Positions 5,834 through 6,794 of a DNA stretch of 6,794 nucleotides are shown here, in pieces. Origin of the DNA: Novosphingobium sp. (lineage in GTDB: Bacteria; Pseudomonadota; Alphaproteobacteria; Sphingomonadales; Sphingomonadaceae). Position 1 is the first letter of the stretch; each line of letters opens with the position of its first letter. A program made the translations under genes and the position numbers. The DNA is taken from assembly GCA_027490345.1 (NCBI GenBank), contig JAIXYF010000053.1, positions 1-6,794 on the forward strand, read 5' to 3'. The notes under the pieces are model-generated. The model searched no databases. It saw nothing but the letters and a program-made list of their open reading frames with translations, and was not told the DNA's origin.

Positions 5834-6557
5834 TGCCGATACGTTCTTCGTCGCGTCTTATGTGGACGATGCGCAGGGCCGCCATGTCGATGCAGCGCAC
5901 CGCGGCGGCAAGGCGGGCTTTGTTCCGATCAATGCGGTTGGTTCGCTGACCATTCCCGATTTTGCCGGAAATCTCCACTTCAACACGCTCGGCAATTTTC
6001 TGCTGAACCCCAAGGCGGGGCTGGTCTTCCCCGATTTTGCCACCGGCGACATGCTGCACATGACCGGCGATGCCGAAGTGCTTTTCGATTCCGCCGAGAT
6101 TGCCGCCTTTCAGGGTGCCGAGCGGCTTTGGCTGTTCCGCCCGCGCAAGGTGGTGCTGCGGCCGGCCGCCTTGCCGCTGTGCTTTGCCCTGCAGGCCGAT
6201 GGGTGGTCCCCCAATAGCCTGATGACGGGCGATTGGCAGCACGCGGCAGACCGGATCGCGGCAGACAGCCTGCGCAGCCGCTGGCGCCCATTCTGCATCA
6301 CGCGGATTGTCGATGAAAGCAGCGTCATTCGCTCGTTCCATCTTGAACCTGCCGATGCCAACGGCATCACGGCGCATGAAGCGGGCCAACACCTGCCCAT
6401 CCGCGTGCGCCTGCAAGGCGCCGCCGAACCGGTGCTGCGAACCTATACGCTCTCCACCGCGCCGTCCGATGGCGCCTACCGGATCGGCGTCAAGCGGCAA
6501 GGGCTCGTCTCGAACCACTAGCATGATGATCTTGCAGTCGGCGATGTGATCGAAGTC
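5823..6557 (+). pseudogene. Fragment of PNPOx-like / FAD-binding ferredoxin-reductase-type oxidoreductase
   Basis: The + strand encodes an internal piece of a fused flavoprotein family: a pyridoxamine 5'-phosphate oxidase-like split barrel (ADTFFVASYVDD, HRGGKAGFV, PDFAGN, NTLGNFLLNPKAGLVFPDFATGD) joined by a WSPNSLMTG linker to a ferredoxin-reductase-type FAD domain (RIVDESSVIRSFHLEP, then RTYTLS, the RxYxxS flavin-binding motif, encoded at 6438-6455). Family members continue with an NAD-binding and usually a 2Fe-2S domain, absent here. A TAG at 6519-6521 interrupts the frame after VSNH; the same frame then resumes with HDDLAVGDVIEV, as expected for the family (VSxHLHD...VGDVIE), so a Leu codon appears to have become a stop. 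Upstream of about 5823 the similarity ends, so the N-terminal part is also missing. An ATG at 5742 is in frame but its leader does not look like the family. Likely non-functional. Confidence 0.8.
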
Positions 6558-6698
6558 CCAGCGGAAGCGGATCCAGTTCGCTCCCTCAAGGAGCAGTGCG
6601 GTGATCAGTCCCAACGCCGCGTTGCCGCTCATGGCACCCCAGAACAGCAGGGATGCGCCGAGAAGGAGGCGGGGCGGAGGCTGGACTTCGGGAGGCAT
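6549..6698 (-). pseudogene. N-terminal fragment of a transglutaminase-type membrane protein
   Basis: Reading leftward from an ATG at 6698-6696, 50 codons encode a short Pro-rich start followed by two hydrophobic segments (RLLLGASLLFWGAMSG and AALGLITALLLEGANW) and then IRFRWDFD. This pattern (RLLLGA-LLFWG ... LLEA-W---RWDF) is that of the N-terminal membrane region of large transglutaminase-domain membrane proteins. After about 6549 the reading continues only as the antisense of the oxidoreductase fragment, so the rest of the gene is lost. No Shine-Dalgarno is visible before the ATG; an in-frame TAA lies farther upstream. Family recognition is from memory of the motif pattern and is moderate; truncation is clear if it is correct. 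Confidence 0.55.
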
Positions 6699-6709
6699 GG
6701 GGGCGATTG

Positions 6710-6732
6710 ATGATTGGATATAAATGATTGGA
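6710..6732 (+). repeat. 9-bp direct repeat upstream of the transglutaminase-type start
   Basis: atgattgga occurs at 6710-6718 and 6724-6732 (14-base period), with a shorter gattga at 6705-6710. On the - strand these read as tccaatcat copies 12-37 bases before the ATG at 6698. They lie in the only AT-rich patch of the window, followed by nine G residues (6735-6743). This could be an operator or promoter element, or simply low-complexity sequence. Confidence 0.4.
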
Positions 6733-6794
6733 AAGGGGGGGGGAGTTTTACGTTAGCTGGCAGCGGAAAGTTGCGTCGGCAAGCGCAGGAGATC

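Noticed and set aside
6519..6521. TAG read as pyrrolysine or another recoded amino acid
   Set aside because: The family has an ordinary Leu position here, both ends of the gene are missing, and no recoding element or relevant tRNA is visible. Pseudogenisation is simpler.
5346..6698. A 450-codon open reading frame on the - strand
   Set aside because: Only its first 50 codons look like a real protein. The rest is antisense to the oxidoreductase fragment, passes through the degraded region and runs into the antisense of the RTX gene, with composition typical of shadow frames in GC-rich DNA.

Overview
The window looks like chromosomal DNA from a high-GC alphaproteobacterium, most likely a sphingomonad (Sphingomonas, Novosphingobium or Erythrobacter-like). 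This rests on base composition, the style of the lipoamide dehydrogenase, and the serralysin-type protease with a glycine/aspartate repeat tail. No rRNA, tRNA, CRISPR array or intact insertion sequence was seen.

Left part (1-2122, + strand): ordinary metabolic genes. The 3' two thirds of a dihydrolipoamide dehydrogenase (the E3 subunit of 2-oxoacid dehydrogenase complexes) is followed after only 10 bases by a complete FAD-dependent oxidoreductase of the HI0933/YhiN (BaiN-like) family. The two could share a transcript.

Middle part (2207-5416, + strand): two adjacent genes for proteins of the RTX type, both apparently exported by type I secretion. The first is a serralysin-like M10 zinc metalloprotease (640 aa) with a complete zinc site and three RTX blocks. 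The second (383 aa) has no catalytic domain and consists of RTX blocks, two copies of a spacer module and a C-terminal export region. Both lack an N-terminal signal peptide and end in an acidic residue followed by hydrophobic residues. No ABC transporter, membrane fusion protein or TolC-like gene lies in the window, so export must use genes elsewhere.

Right part (5417-6794): a decayed, mosaic region. It holds (i) about 400 bases with no convincing gene but with traces of minus-strand coding in several frames; (ii) an internal fragment of a pyridoxamine-phosphate-oxidase-like/FAD-binding ferredoxin-reductase-type oxidoreductase on the + strand, lacking both ends and carrying an in-frame TAG; (iii) directly abutting it, the first 50 codons of a transglutaminase-type membrane protein on the - strand; and (iv) an AT-richer upstream region with a 9-base G run and a 9-bp direct repeat. 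The most notable features are the tandem type I secretion substrates and the sharp, opposite-strand junction between two truncated genes near 6549-6557.
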